The notes under the pieces: model-generated
Told to the model about the DNA's origin: nothing
The model's input: the letters and a program-made list of their open reading frames with translations, nothing else
Database searches by the model: none
From: G965233625 sp965233625
GTDB taxonomy: Bacteria; Planctomycetota; Planctomycetia; Pirellulales; Pirellulaceae
NCBI GenBank assembly: GCA_965233625.1
Contig: OZ247499.1
Coordinates: 6,076,001 to 6,140,000, forward strand
DNA length: 64,000 nucleotides
Direction of reading: 5' to 3'
Shown: positions 1 through 8,487 of the stretch, piece after piece
How positions within the stretch are numbered: the first letter of the stretch is position 1
Layout: each line of letters begins with the position of its first letter
Made by a program: the position numbers and the translations under genes

Positions 1-1
1 T

Positions 2-1429
2 CATATCCCTGTCATCCGTTGGGGTAAACATTACGAGTCTCTGGAAGTCGCGGACGTTCTGCACTTCGCCACGGGCGAACCTGTCGCCCAGGTCAGTCAG
101 GCCAACGGCGGCATCATTCAGAAAGATATGCGTAAAGCGCACAAGGCGCGTGAAGCACTCAAGGCGATTCCGATCCCGGATATCATCGGGATGATTAACA
201 AAGCAGCCGATCTTTACGAGTCGGCGACGTTGCCACTGGGCAATGGCACGCAGTCGCCCGAAGAGTTTGTTTATCAACAGTCTTCGACCACAGGTCTGCC
301 CGAACATATGTGTGCGGGCAACATGAAGAAGAACTCCTTCGTGCTGCGGAACATGGAGCAGATTCTCGACTGCTTGACCCGCGGCCTCGATCTGACGACC
401 CTGACGCGCGGCTGGGGTGTTGAAAGCCGCGGCGTGGTGGTCAGCTATCAGGCACAGGCGCCCGTACTCGGCGCCGTATTGCCATCGAACTCGCCCGGCG
501 TGCACACGCTATGGCTGCCTGCGATTCCGCTGCAGCTTGGCTTGGTGCTGAAGCCTGGCCCGCAGGAACCATGGACGCCTTACCGCATGATGTCCGCCTA
601 CATCGAAGCCGGTATCCCCAAAGAAGTCTTCGCCATGTATCCCGGCGAGGCGGAAGCTGGCGCCGCCGTGCTGACGGGCTGCGATCGCGCGATGATCTTC
701 GGCAGCACCGCCACCGTTGAACGCTACCACGGCAACCCCAAGGTGCAGGCGCACGGCCCAGGTTTCTCCAAGATTCTGCTGGGCGACGATGTCGTTGATG
801 ACTGGGAAAAGTACATCGACCTGATGGCCGAAAGCATCTACATCAACAGCGGCCGCGGCTGCATCAACTGTTCGGGTGTCTGGGCTTCGCGTCATACGAA
901 AGAGATCGCCCAGGCCCTGGCCGAACGCCTTGGACCGATTGAAGTCAAGCCGCCGTCCGATCCTGAAGCCGGACTGGCCGCGTTCACCATCAAGCCACAG
1001 GCCGAAGGTTCGTGGAAGATGATTGAAGAGGCCGTGAAGGAAGATGGCGTCACGCACATGACGGCGGAATACGGGGATCGTCTGGAAGTGCAGGAGCGCT
1101 GCTGCTACCTGCGGCCGGTGATCTGCCACGCTTCTTCGCCAGACGCCGCGATTGCATCGCACGAGCACATGTTCCCGTTCACCACCGTGGTGGAATGCCC
1201 GCAGGATAAGATGCTCGAAAAGATTGGCCCCACGCTGGTCGGTACGATTATTACCAACGATGAAAGCTTCATCGAACAGACGACCAACGCCACCCACATT
1301 GACCGTCTGAACATCGGCGCCATTCCTACCACCAAGCTGAACTGGCTGCAGCCGCACGAAGGTAACATCATCGACTTCCTTTTCCGCAACCGCGCGTACC
1401 AGGTAACCGAAGATCGCATGCCATCGTAA
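2..1429 (+). CDS. Aldehyde dehydrogenase superfamily protein, 5' end outside window
   Basis: The reading frame is open from the first bases of the window, so the start lies upstream and about 475 residues are visible. It belongs to the NAD(P)-dependent aldehyde dehydrogenase superfamily. The catalytic cysteine lies in the motif YINSGRGCINCSG (Cys codon at 860-862), the position of the usual F-x-N-x-G-Q-x-C motif. The ELGGK block that normally carries the general-base glutamate is replaced by HGPGFSK, which resembles the GPGN loop of CoA-acylating aldehyde dehydrogenases such as EutE/PduP. It may therefore make an acyl-CoA or otherwise act without that glutamate; this is inference. An iron-type alcohol dehydrogenase follows after 170 bases on the same strand, suggesting that the two act on one aldehyde. 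The substrate cannot be told from the sequence. Confidence 0.85.
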   Translation, partial: HIPVIRWGKHYESLEVADVLHFATGEPVAQVSQANGGIIQKDMRKAHKAREALKAIPIPDIIGMINKAADLYESATLPLGNGTQSPEEFVYQQSSTTGLPEHMCAGNMKKNSFVLRNMEQILDCLTRGLDLTTLTRGWGVESRGVVVSYQAQAPVLGAVLPSNSPGVHTLWLPAIPLQLGLVLKPGPQEPWTPYRMMSAYIEAGIPKEVFAMYPGEAEAGAAVLTGCDRAMIFGSTATVERYHGNPKVQAHGPGFSKILLGDDVVDDWEKYIDLMAESIYINSGRGCINCSGVWASRHTKEIAQALAERLGPIEVKPPSDPEAGLAAFTIKPQAEGSWKMIEEAVKEDGVTHMTAEYGDRLEVQERCCYLRPVICHASSPDAAIASHEHMFPFTTVVECPQDKMLEKIGPTLVGTIITNDESFIEQTTNATHIDRLNIGAIPTTKLNWLQPHEGNIIDFLFRNRAYQVTEDRMPS

Positions 1430-1599
1430 CGGCGGATTTGCTGCCGCTCGCCTCTGTGGCGAGAGGGTTGATGTGGGGGGAAGGCGTCTTTCTCTCACTT
1501 CTGCAGTTATGCAAAGAACTTCAGTTGCAAGACCTCCGGCGCGGCGGGGCCGTAATTCTGGGTCGAAGTCAGACGATTATCTAACGGTGCAACGGATCA

Positions 1600-2751
1600 A
1601 TGACACCTTTTGACTTCCAGCCGCGCACACGGTTTGTGTCGGGGCCCGGCTCTGTCCAGCAGCTTGGCGAACTCGCTGCCGGCCTTGGCGCCAAACGCGC
1701 GATGGTGGTCAGCGATCCGGGCGTTGTGCAAGCGGGACATACGGCGAAGGGCGTCGCCTCGCTGGAAGCGGCCGGCGTTGCCGCCGTTGTTTTCGACAAA
1801 CTGCAAGAGAACCCCACCACCGCGCAGGTCGACGCCGGTCTGACCTTTGCCCAGCAGCATCAGCCGGATCTACTGGTGGGCCTCGGCGGCGGCAGTAGTA
1901 TGGACTGCGCCAAGGGCGTGAACTTTGTCTACACCAATGGCGGCGCGATGGCCGACTATTGGGGCGTGGGCAAAGCCAGCCAGCCCATGCTGCCAATGAT
2001 CGCTGTTCCCACCACGGCCGGCACTGGCAGCGAAGCCCAATCATTCGCGCTGATTTCCGACGCACAGACGCATGTGAAGATGGCCTGCGGCGATCCTAAA
2101 GCCGCATGCAAAATCGCCATCCTTGATCCTGAACTAACGCTCACGCAGCCGCAGAGCGTGACGGCGCTGACGGGCATTGACGCCATCGCCCACACGGTGG
2201 AAACCTTTGTCACCACGCGCCGCACCACGATGTCGCTGACTTTCAGCCGCGAAGCATGGCGCCTGCTGGGCCCTGGATTTGGCGTCGTGCTGGATAACCC
2301 GTCAGACCTGGAAGCACGCTCGGCAATGCAGGTTGGCGCTGCGATGGCGGGCTTTGCCATTGAGAACTCGATGCTGGGCGCCGCCCACGCACTGGCCAAT
2401 CCGCTGACGGCCACCTATGGCATCGTGCACGGTCAGGCTGTGGGGATGATGCTGCCGCATGTGGTCCGCTTCAATGGTCAGCAATTCGGGCACTGGTACG
2501 CGGAACTGCTGCAAACCACCGCCGGTGTTCCCGGCATGCCGCACCCGGACTCCGGCGCCGCGGGCCTCGCCAGCTTTCTTTCGGAATTAGCCGCCAAAGC
2601 AGGCCTGCCCGCCACGCTTGCCGCCGCCAACGTAGAACAGCACCGCCTGCCAGAACTGGCCGAAGCCGCCGCTAAACAGTGGACCGGCAACTTCAACCCG
2701 GTCGCTGTCAACGCACAGAACCTGCTGAGTATTTATGAAGCGGCGTTTTAG
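1600..2751 (+). CDS. Iron-containing (group III) alcohol dehydrogenase
   Basis: A 383-residue cytosolic oxidoreductase of the iron-containing alcohol dehydrogenase family, interconverting an alcohol and an aldehyde with NAD(P). The dinucleotide-binding GLGGGSSMD motif is near residue 95. Metal-ligand candidates are the Asp and His of GIDAIAH (about 193 and 197), the His of AAHALANPL (about 263) and the His of GIVHGQAVG (about 277). Length is typical for the family. It lies downstream of an aldehyde dehydrogenase on the same strand, so the pair could reduce or oxidise a shared aldehyde. Phosphonoacetaldehyde reductases of the PhpC type belong to the same family, but nothing nearby supports phosphonate metabolism. 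The stop lies seven bases from the stop of the convergent WD40 gene. Confidence 0.88.
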   Translation: MTPFDFQPRTRFVSGPGSVQQLGELAAGLGAKRAMVVSDPGVVQAGHTAKGVASLEAAGVAAVVFDKLQENPTTAQVDAGLTFAQQHQPDLLVGLGGGSSMDCAKGVNFVYTNGGAMADYWGVGKASQPMLPMIAVPTTAGTGSEAQSFALISDAQTHVKMACGDPKAACKIAILDPELTLTQPQSVTALTGIDAIAHTVETFVTTRRTTMSLTFSREAWRLLGPGFGVVLDNPSDLEARSAMQVGAAMAGFAIENSMLGAAHALANPLTATYGIVHGQAVGMMLPHVVRFNGQQFGHWYAELLQTTAGVPGMPHPDSGAAGLASFLSELAAKAGLPATLAAANVEQHRLPELAEAAAKQWTGNFNPVAVNAQNLLSIYEAAF

Positions 2752-2758
2752 TACGTCA

Positions 2759-3844
2759 CTATTCACCAGCCGGAAATTCCAGCAGCGTGATGACCGCTGT
2801 GCCGCCGGGGTATTCGCCGCCTTTGAGGGAGCGGCCGTTACCGTTGGGCGACTTGGAGATCAGGTGGGCGATCTTGGTGCCGTCGGGATGCAGGCTGACG
2901 CTGCGGCCGTTGGGTAGCTTCTTGCTGGTGTAGAAGGCTTCTTCATCTTCGGGCCGCCAGAACCAGACGTGGCCTTTGCCTGGGAAGGCGGAGGAGGTCG
3001 CCATCACGAAGCCTTCAGGATGAAACTGCACATCGTAGGCAAAGCCGTCCTGGGCGCCGCCGGTGGGCATCTCGCGTAGCAGCTTGCCGCTCTTCCAGTC
3101 AAACACCAGCACGCAGGGCGTGCCCGTCGCGAAGCCACCGCTGGGCGCCTGCTGCCCGCAACAGGCTAGTTGCGTACCCTGCTGGTTGAATTGCAGGAAC
3201 CGCACGCCGCCGCATTGCTGAATGCGGCCCTTCGATTCAGTCTCGTCGTTGTACAGCGTGGCCGCGTCAAACTGGCGGGTTTCTTTTCCGTCCTTTAAGT
3301 TCCAATGCCTGACAACCCCAGGCAGATCGCCGGTTGCCATCGCATTCTCCTGGGGATGAAAACGCAGGCTGAAGACGCGGTGTGAATGTGGGAGTTCCTG
3401 TTTCAACTTGCCATCGCTGGTGGACCATAGGCGGACCACGCCGCCGTTGCCGCCGGTGGCGACGGTTGCGCCATCGGGGCTGACGGCTACACAACGGATC
3501 CAACCGTCGTGCGCTTCTGGCAGCGTCCAGACCGGCTCTGTCGATTCCGCTGTGTAGTCCCAGCAGGAAAGCCGGCCCCACGAATCTGCAGAGATCACAT
3601 GTTTCTTCTGCGGTACGAAGTCCATCGATTGCACCCAGCCGTGATGCCCCGTCAGTTGGGGCAGCAGCGCCGGTTTGTCGCCGGTCATGTTCCAGCGTTG
3701 CAGCGTGGCGTCGTAGCCGCAGGCGACCAGATACTGACCGCAGGGTGAATACCGCGCCTGCCAGAGTTGCCGGGGATGCGTGATCTGCACATCATCGCGG
3801 CCAGGGTTCAAGGCGTATTGTTTCAGCAGCTCATCAGGTGTCAT
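2759..3844 (-). CDS. WD40 repeat protein
   Basis: A 361-residue protein made almost wholly of WD40 repeats, readable as successive blades such as QARYSPCGQYLVACGYD, GWIRCVAVSPDGATVATGG and VFSLRFHPQENAMATGD. It should fold as a beta-propeller and act as a protein-interaction scaffold. No signal peptide is visible, so a cytoplasmic location is likely. It starts 28 bases after the DUF1501 gene ends, so both are probably one transcript. WD40 domains are often fused to or next to DUF1501 and cytochrome-c proteins in planctomycetes, which fits this pairing. The partner is unknown. Confidence 0.85.
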   Translation of the reverse strand: MTPDELLKQYALNPGRDDVQITHPRQLWQARYSPCGQYLVACGYDATLQRWNMTGDKPALLPQLTGHHGWVQSMDFVPQKKHVISADSWGRLSCWDYTAESTEPVWTLPEAHDGWIRCVAVSPDGATVATGGNGGVVRLWSTSDGKLKQELPHSHRVFSLRFHPQENAMATGDLPGVVRHWNLKDGKETRQFDAATLYNDETESKGRIQQCGGVRFLQFNQQGTQLACCGQQAPSGGFATGTPCVLVFDWKSGKLLREMPTGGAQDGFAYDVQFHPEGFVMATSSAFPGKGHVWFWRPEDEEAFYTSKKLPNGRSVSLHPDGTKIAHLISKSPNGNGRSLKGGEYPGGTAVITLLEFPAGE

Positions 3845-3871
3845 GTTATGGCACTCGTGCTTTGTCTGTCG

Positions 3872-5167
3872 CTAAGCGAGAAGGTCGGCGATGGCGTGGC
3901 ATTCTTCGTGGGCGACGGGTAACGGCTGACCGTTGTTCATGTATTCCATCTGTTCTTCTGGCACGCCGAGGGCTTTGAACCAGGTATGGAACAGGTGGCC
4001 GACATCGTACTCGTCACCCTTAATAAACGCGCCGGTCTTGTCCGTGGCGCCGGTGACATGCCCGGCGGCCATGCCTGCGCCGGCCATGGCCACTGACCAG
4101 GCTTCGGGCCAGTGATCGCGACCGGCGTGCGAGTTAATGCGTGGCGTGCGGCCGAATTCGCTCATTACGATCACCAGCACATTGTCCAGCATGCTGCGGT
4201 CGTGCAGATCTTCAATCAACGCGGCGAAGGGCTGATCGAACTGCGGCATCAGGCTTTCGCAGGCGTTGAAATGATCGCCGTGGCTGTCCCAGTGGTACGA
4301 ATTCACTTTGACAAACCGCACGCCAGCTTCAATCAGCCGCCTGCCCAGCAGCATGTGCCGCCCCAGTGCGTGCGTGCCGTACCGCTCTTTATCGCGCTGC
4401 GGAATCTTGTCTTCGTCAAACAGATCCATGCGTTTCATCAGCGTGTCAGCCACATCGAAGACATAACTGTTCGCATCGGCCCAGTCGCGATGACGGCCCT
4501 GGACGAACCGCTTATTGAACATCTTCCGCAGGTCGTTCCGCGCGGTGTTTTCCGCCGGTGTGATCTGGTCGTTTAGAAGCAGATTCTCAGGCGGCTTCGC
4601 ATCGCCGAAGGCCAGGGCGCCGTATTTAGCGGGCAGGAAACCGGCGTCGGCGGTCTTGAATCCACCACTGTACGGCTTCACCCAGCAGTACGGCGGTAGG
4701 CCGCTGGAAGTCGGGCCCATCAGCTTCGCCACGGCAGAGCCAAGATAAGGATAAACGACGCCGCGGTTTTTTGGATCGCCGCGGTTGATGCGGGCGACGC
4801 CGGCTGAGTGGCTGTTGTCTTGCGTGTGCAGGCTGCGCAGCACTGCCAGGTGATGCATCTGCTTGGCGGTGTGGGGCAGTAGTTCGCTGATGTGGACGCC
4901 GGAAGCCGACGTCGGAATCGCGCGGTAGGGTCCGCCAAATTGCGTATTGGGTTTCGGATCCCAGCTTTCCAGCTGGCTCATACCTCCATCCAGCCAGATG
5001 AAGATAACCTGCTTTTCCTGCCTCTTGAGTTCTTCCGCCGTAGCAGGCTGCAACAGACCGCCCAGGCCGCCCAGCCCGGCGCCAGCGGCTGCCGCCCCCA
5101 GGAACGCGCGGCGTGAGATATCGTGTTGCCACGGCTTACAAAGCTGATGATGCGGTGAGGCTTGCAT
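3872..5167 (-). CDS. DUF1501 family protein with Tat signal
   Basis: A 431-residue DUF1501 protein, a planctomycete-rich family related to the sulfatase/alkaline phosphatase fold. The start at 5167 (MQASPHH) puts the twin-arginine motif SRRAFLGAAAAGAG about 24 residues in; the frame extends further upstream, but that would bury the signal. Family landmarks include IFIWLDGGMSQLESWDPKP near the N-terminus, FVKVNSYHWDSHGDHF and VMSEFGRTPRINSHAGRDHW near the C-terminus. The Asp, His and Glu residues in these blocks could bind metal. The protein is probably exported folded by Tat and may be an esterase or sulfatase-like hydrolase, but no activity is established. It leads a two-gene unit with the WD40 protein instead of the DUF1549/1553 partner usually seen with this family. 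Confidence 0.9.
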   Translation of the reverse strand: MQASPHHQLCKPWQHDISRRAFLGAAAAGAGLGGLGGLLQPATAEELKRQEKQVIFIWLDGGMSQLESWDPKPNTQFGGPYRAIPTSASGVHISELLPHTAKQMHHLAVLRSLHTQDNSHSAGVARINRGDPKNRGVVYPYLGSAVAKLMGPTSSGLPPYCWVKPYSGGFKTADAGFLPAKYGALAFGDAKPPENLLLNDQITPAENTARNDLRKMFNKRFVQGRHRDWADANSYVFDVADTLMKRMDLFDEDKIPQRDKERYGTHALGRHMLLGRRLIEAGVRFVKVNSYHWDSHGDHFNACESLMPQFDQPFAALIEDLHDRSMLDNVLVIVMSEFGRTPRINSHAGRDHWPEAWSVAMAGAGMAAGHVTGATDKTGAFIKGDEYDVGHLFHTWFKALGVPEEQMEYMNNGQPLPVAHEECHAIADLLA

Positions 5168-5283
5168 GGAGGTGATTCGCCGGTGAGAAATCAGGGGGCG
5201 CCGGTGGGATGCTTTCAACCGTTGGTGGGGCGAAAGTTGAGGCGGGGCAAACACTATTGTGTCGATGTTGCTGCGACGACGCA

Positions 5284-5319
5284 AATAAAAAACCCGCACG
5301 CATGTTGGTTGCGTACGGG
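5284..5319 (-). terminator. Rho-independent terminator after the 5.4-5.9 kb lipoprotein gene
   Basis: On the minus strand a 10-bp stem (CCCGTACGCA against TGCGTGCGGG, one G-T wobble) with a loop of seven bases is followed at once by TTTTTTATTT. It lies about 50 bases past the stop of the lipoprotein gene and before the DUF1501 gene, so it should end the lipoprotein transcript. The plus strand also has a short TTTT after the stem, but nothing on that strand needs it. Confidence 0.85.
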
Positions 5320-5368
5320 CGTTTTAAGTTTGGGCCGCTGGCGACGTCAGACGCGGGAAGATAGCGGC

Positions 5369-5941
5369 TTAGTAGTTCGAGTCTTTGCCGGTGTTGACGT
5401 TGCCAACCATGTGGAAGTGGTTGTGGTCAATGTACAGCACTTCGACGGCTTCTTCGTCAACCGTGGTGTAAGGCACAGGCCAGCCGACGCGGGTGACTTC
5501 GGTGTAGTTGACCGTACATTTGTAGTGTGCGTGGTGCAGGCGGACAGGGCCGATCAGCGGTACGACGCGTGGTTCGTCGATGTAGTCGGCGATCAGCACC
5601 TTGGTGATGCGGACGTTGTTCCGCTGAACTTCGTGCAGCATCGGGATGCCTCCCTGTTGCGGATTGGCCCGCTCGAAGGCCCGCATGATTTCGTCATCGC
5701 TGGGCGCGTCTAGAGCAATCGCAGGACCGCCTGCGGTTACAGGCCCCAGAATCGGCACTCGTTCGTACCGTTCGTGATTCCAGAATTTATCTTCCTGGAG
5801 CTTTTGATGGTACGGGCTGACGGGAATGGGAATACCGGCGACGCCAAGGGTTAAACCGAGGCCAGAGACACAACCGGTGCTCGACAACACCGCAACCGAT
5901 AGCAGCGTGCAAAGTACGGCAGTGTTGAAAGTGCGGGACAT
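5369..5941 (-). CDS. Predicted lipoprotein of unknown function
   Basis: I do not recognise the family. The start at 5941 (MSRTFNTAV) is chosen because it is preceded by GGGAAGG at good spacing and gives a signal peptide ending in the lipobox LSSTGC at about residue 22; the frame extends upstream without a signal. The mature protein is about 168 residues with no further membrane segment. It is rich in short beta-like stretches and contains DEEAVEVLYIDHNHFHMV near the C-terminus. It should be anchored to a membrane by an N-terminal lipid. A strong terminator follows it, so it is probably monocistronic. Confidence 0.75.
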   Translation of the reverse strand: MSRTFNTAVLCTLLSVAVLSSTGCVSGLGLTLGVAGIPIPVSPYHQKLQEDKFWNHERYERVPILGPVTAGGPAIALDAPSDDEIMRAFERANPQQGGIPMLHEVQRNNVRITKVLIADYIDEPRVVPLIGPVRLHHAHYKCTVNYTEVTRVGWPVPYTTVDEEAVEVLYIDHNHFHMVGNVNTGKDSNY

Positions 5942-6349
5942 AAGACCTTCCCTTGTCGTGGGTCCAATATGAAGCGGGCATCTTCCTAGCCCAGCTGAGT
6001 TCTTACTAACAACTGCCTGAGTTTCGTTGTATGCAAGACGTGAAAAGCTGCTCTGAACGTGCTGGAAGGAAATCCGGCGGCAATGCCGGAAACCTGACGT
6101 TCCCAAGGTTAGTTATCGTGTTAACCTGGAGTGAACTTGCGGGCTTTTCGGAATGAAAGGCATTTTCCAGAGATTTCACTTATCGCTGAGATGCTGTCAC
6201 TGCATGTATCCGCGGCCCGGAGCCGTAACTGGCCGCGACGTGCAGGTAAAATTTCCCAAACCGCAAATTCCGTGTCCACTTTCCGCCGCGTCTGGCCATC
6301 TGTGTCATAGAGCATCGACACACTTATATGAACAGATTGAGGAGCAGCC
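5942..6349. other. 408-bp divergent intergenic region
   Basis: No gene seen. It separates the divergent lipoprotein and HEAT-repeat genes and should hold both promoters. A 6-bp inverted repeat (TCCGGC at 6073-6078, GCCGGA at 6085-6090) has no T-run, so it is not an obvious terminator. I found no convincing -35/-10 pair. Confidence 0.5.
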
Positions 6350-8347
6350 ATGTACGGTTTATTTGCACAACGGTTCACCGGGACATTGACCATGCTTGTG
6401 CTAAGCATCGTCTTTTCCGGGCACCATCTGCAGGCGGAAGAAGATGCTACGGCGCCGCTGATTGTGAAACTGAAGTCCGGCGATGCGCGTTCGCAGCTTG
6501 AAGCGCTCAATGCTTTAGAGGACCTTGGCGATAAGGCGGCTCCGGCGGCGCCGCATGTGGTGGCGTTACTGCGTGAGCAGTCGTTTCAGCAAGAGAAAAA
6601 CGTTTACAACCTTTCCTACGGTGCAGAAGATGTGCTGCTGAAGATCGGCCCCTCGACACTGCCATTGCTAGCGGCGTCAGCGGGGAAGCCGGACAAAACG
6701 CATGGCGCCGCGCGGGACGTGATCGATGCGATGATCGCGTTTGAAGAACCCGCCCGGCCGTGGCTTCTGCCACTGCTATCGCACGAAGACGAGCGGGTGC
6801 AGGTGGCCACGCTGGACTTGATTGGCAAACGAAGGCGCCGTTCAGAGTCGTGGTTCCCGCAGATTGTGGCAACGCTGCAGAAGACGGAAAAACCTGCGGT
6901 GAAGATTGCGGCCGCTCAGGCGATGGAAAAAATCGCTCAATACGCCCGGCAGCCGGCGCAGGAGAATTTCAGCCGCCTGGCCAGCCAGACGCTGCTGAAA
7001 CTGGCAGCGGGAGACGATCCGCAGGTAGCCCTTGCGGCTTCAGCCGCCGTGGTGCGGATTGAAGATGGACGGCACAAAAACGGGAAACTTGAAAAGCTGG
7101 CGCCGCATCTGCTTGCTTTGTTGCAGCACGACGATGCTGAAGTGCAGTTGCACGCCGCGCGGTATCTGGAGCTTTCAAAACTGGCGACAGAGCCAGTCGT
7201 CGACGCGTTGATTCAAAAGATGTTGCAAGGAAAATCGCCGCTAGTGCGGATGATGGCTGCCGAAGCACTGAACGATAACGCCTATAAGCAGCCGAAGGTG
7301 ATTGCCGCGATGGCGAAGGTCGTGGGCGTTGACGATCCGCTGGTCGAGACGCCCCGCGGTGTTTCCGTACGAGGCGTTTCTGTAGCTGCATCGCTGACGC
7401 TGCAAAACAATCACAAGGCATCGCTGCCTTACCTGAAAGCTAATCTCGACGCAGCGGATGAACGCACGCGTTACCGTTCAGCCCGGCTGATCGCCGGCAT
7501 TCAGCCCGCTTTTGAAACCGCTAAGGTGCTGGACATTCTGGTCGCACGACTGGAAGCCAAAGAACCCGCGTTGCGGCACCAGGCGCTGCACGATATCGCC
7601 CGGCTCGGCCCGCTGGCAGCGCCGGCGGTGAAGCAGGTAACGGCGATGGTGGAAGATCATGCTCTGGCTATCGACCGTCAATCACCAATGGCCGATGCCT
7701 ACGTGCACGATGCGGCGGCCCGCGCACTGAGCGAGATCGGACCGCCGGCGAAATCCGCCACCACGGCGCTGGCTGCCTGCATTACAGGCGGTAAGGTCAC
7801 TAACCCGCATTCGCTGCGTCATCTGCACAACGCCCTGAAAAAGATTGACCCGCAGCATCCGCTTACCGACGATTCGTTCGTGCTGGCCGAAGCGGCAGGC
7901 GTGTTGAATTACTTTCTCAAAGGCCGCTTTCAAACGGTGGAGAAAACAGATGAGTCGCAGCGGGTAACCGTCATTGAATTCCCACCCTTTGCAAAACAGC
8001 ACGGCTACAAAACCACTTCGCCCGTAACAATCACCACCACGGCCAAGGGGCAGGAAGATGTTGTCGCCCGTCAACAGCGGGTGTTGCAGCTTCACCAGCA
8101 AGGCAGCCAGGTGCTGCTGACAGAAACGAGGCTTGAAGAAGGTAAAACCATCTCAAAGGTTACGGCGGAATTCAAACGCCTTAACTGGGGCGTGTCGCTG
8201 GTTGTTTCTCCTGAGGCGCAGGAAGCGGCTGCGACTGGCGACTGGGTCCGCTGGGACTGGCAGCCGATGAAGGCGGGCCTGCGTGGTTTTCAGGAACTTA
8301 AAGGCGTTGAAAAAGCACGGGTGTGGAGCGCCGTGTATGGCGGTTGA
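6350..8347 (+). CDS. Exported HEAT-repeat protein
   Basis: A 665-residue protein. Translation starts at ATG 6350 behind GAGGAG. A signal peptide covers about residues 1-29 (ending near HHLQAEE). Residues 30 to about 490 are HEAT-like alpha-helical repeats, for example SGDARSQLEALNALEDLGD, HEDERVQVATLDLIGK and DDAEVQLHAARYLELSKL, recurring every 35-45 residues. The last 150 residues are a different, beta-rich domain of unknown type. Such proteins usually bind other proteins outside the cytoplasm. It appears monocistronic. No enzymatic motif was seen. Confidence 0.8.
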   Translation: MYGLFAQRFTGTLTMLVLSIVFSGHHLQAEEDATAPLIVKLKSGDARSQLEALNALEDLGDKAAPAAPHVVALLREQSFQQEKNVYNLSYGAEDVLLKIGPSTLPLLAASAGKPDKTHGAARDVIDAMIAFEEPARPWLLPLLSHEDERVQVATLDLIGKRRRRSESWFPQIVATLQKTEKPAVKIAAAQAMEKIAQYARQPAQENFSRLASQTLLKLAAGDDPQVALAASAAVVRIEDGRHKNGKLEKLAPHLLALLQHDDAEVQLHAARYLELSKLATEPVVDALIQKMLQGKSPLVRMMAAEALNDNAYKQPKVIAAMAKVVGVDDPLVETPRGVSVRGVSVAASLTLQNNHKASLPYLKANLDAADERTRYRSARLIAGIQPAFETAKVLDILVARLEAKEPALRHQALHDIARLGPLAAPAVKQVTAMVEDHALAIDRQSPMADAYVHDAAARALSEIGPPAKSATTALAACITGGKVTNPHSLRHLHNALKKIDPQHPLTDDSFVLAEAAGVLNYFLKGRFQTVEKTDESQRVTVIEFPPFAKQHGYKTTSPVTITTTAKGQEDVVARQQRVLQLHQQGSQVLLTETRLEEGKTISKVTAEFKRLNWGVSLVVSPEAQEAAATGDWVRWDWQPMKAGLRGFQELKGVEKARVWSAVYGG

Positions 8348-8487
8348 TTCCGCTTTCCGCGGCTTCTGAATCCTGCCGGAATTTTCAGATATGCTCTTCG
8401 TGCTAAAATTGTCCACTGCAAAGCAACACAGATTGTTGACATCAACATCCCGGCAGCGTCGCATGCCGGGCAGTGGAATACGGTTCG

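Noticed and set aside
1447..1463. CTCGCC/GGCGAG hairpin as terminator
   Set aside because: Good stem but no T-run, and the two dehydrogenase genes around it probably work together.
509..1498. 329-codon minus-strand open frame
   Set aside because: Lies wholly opposite the aldehyde dehydrogenase and has Arg/His-rich, non-family sequence; a codon-bias shadow.
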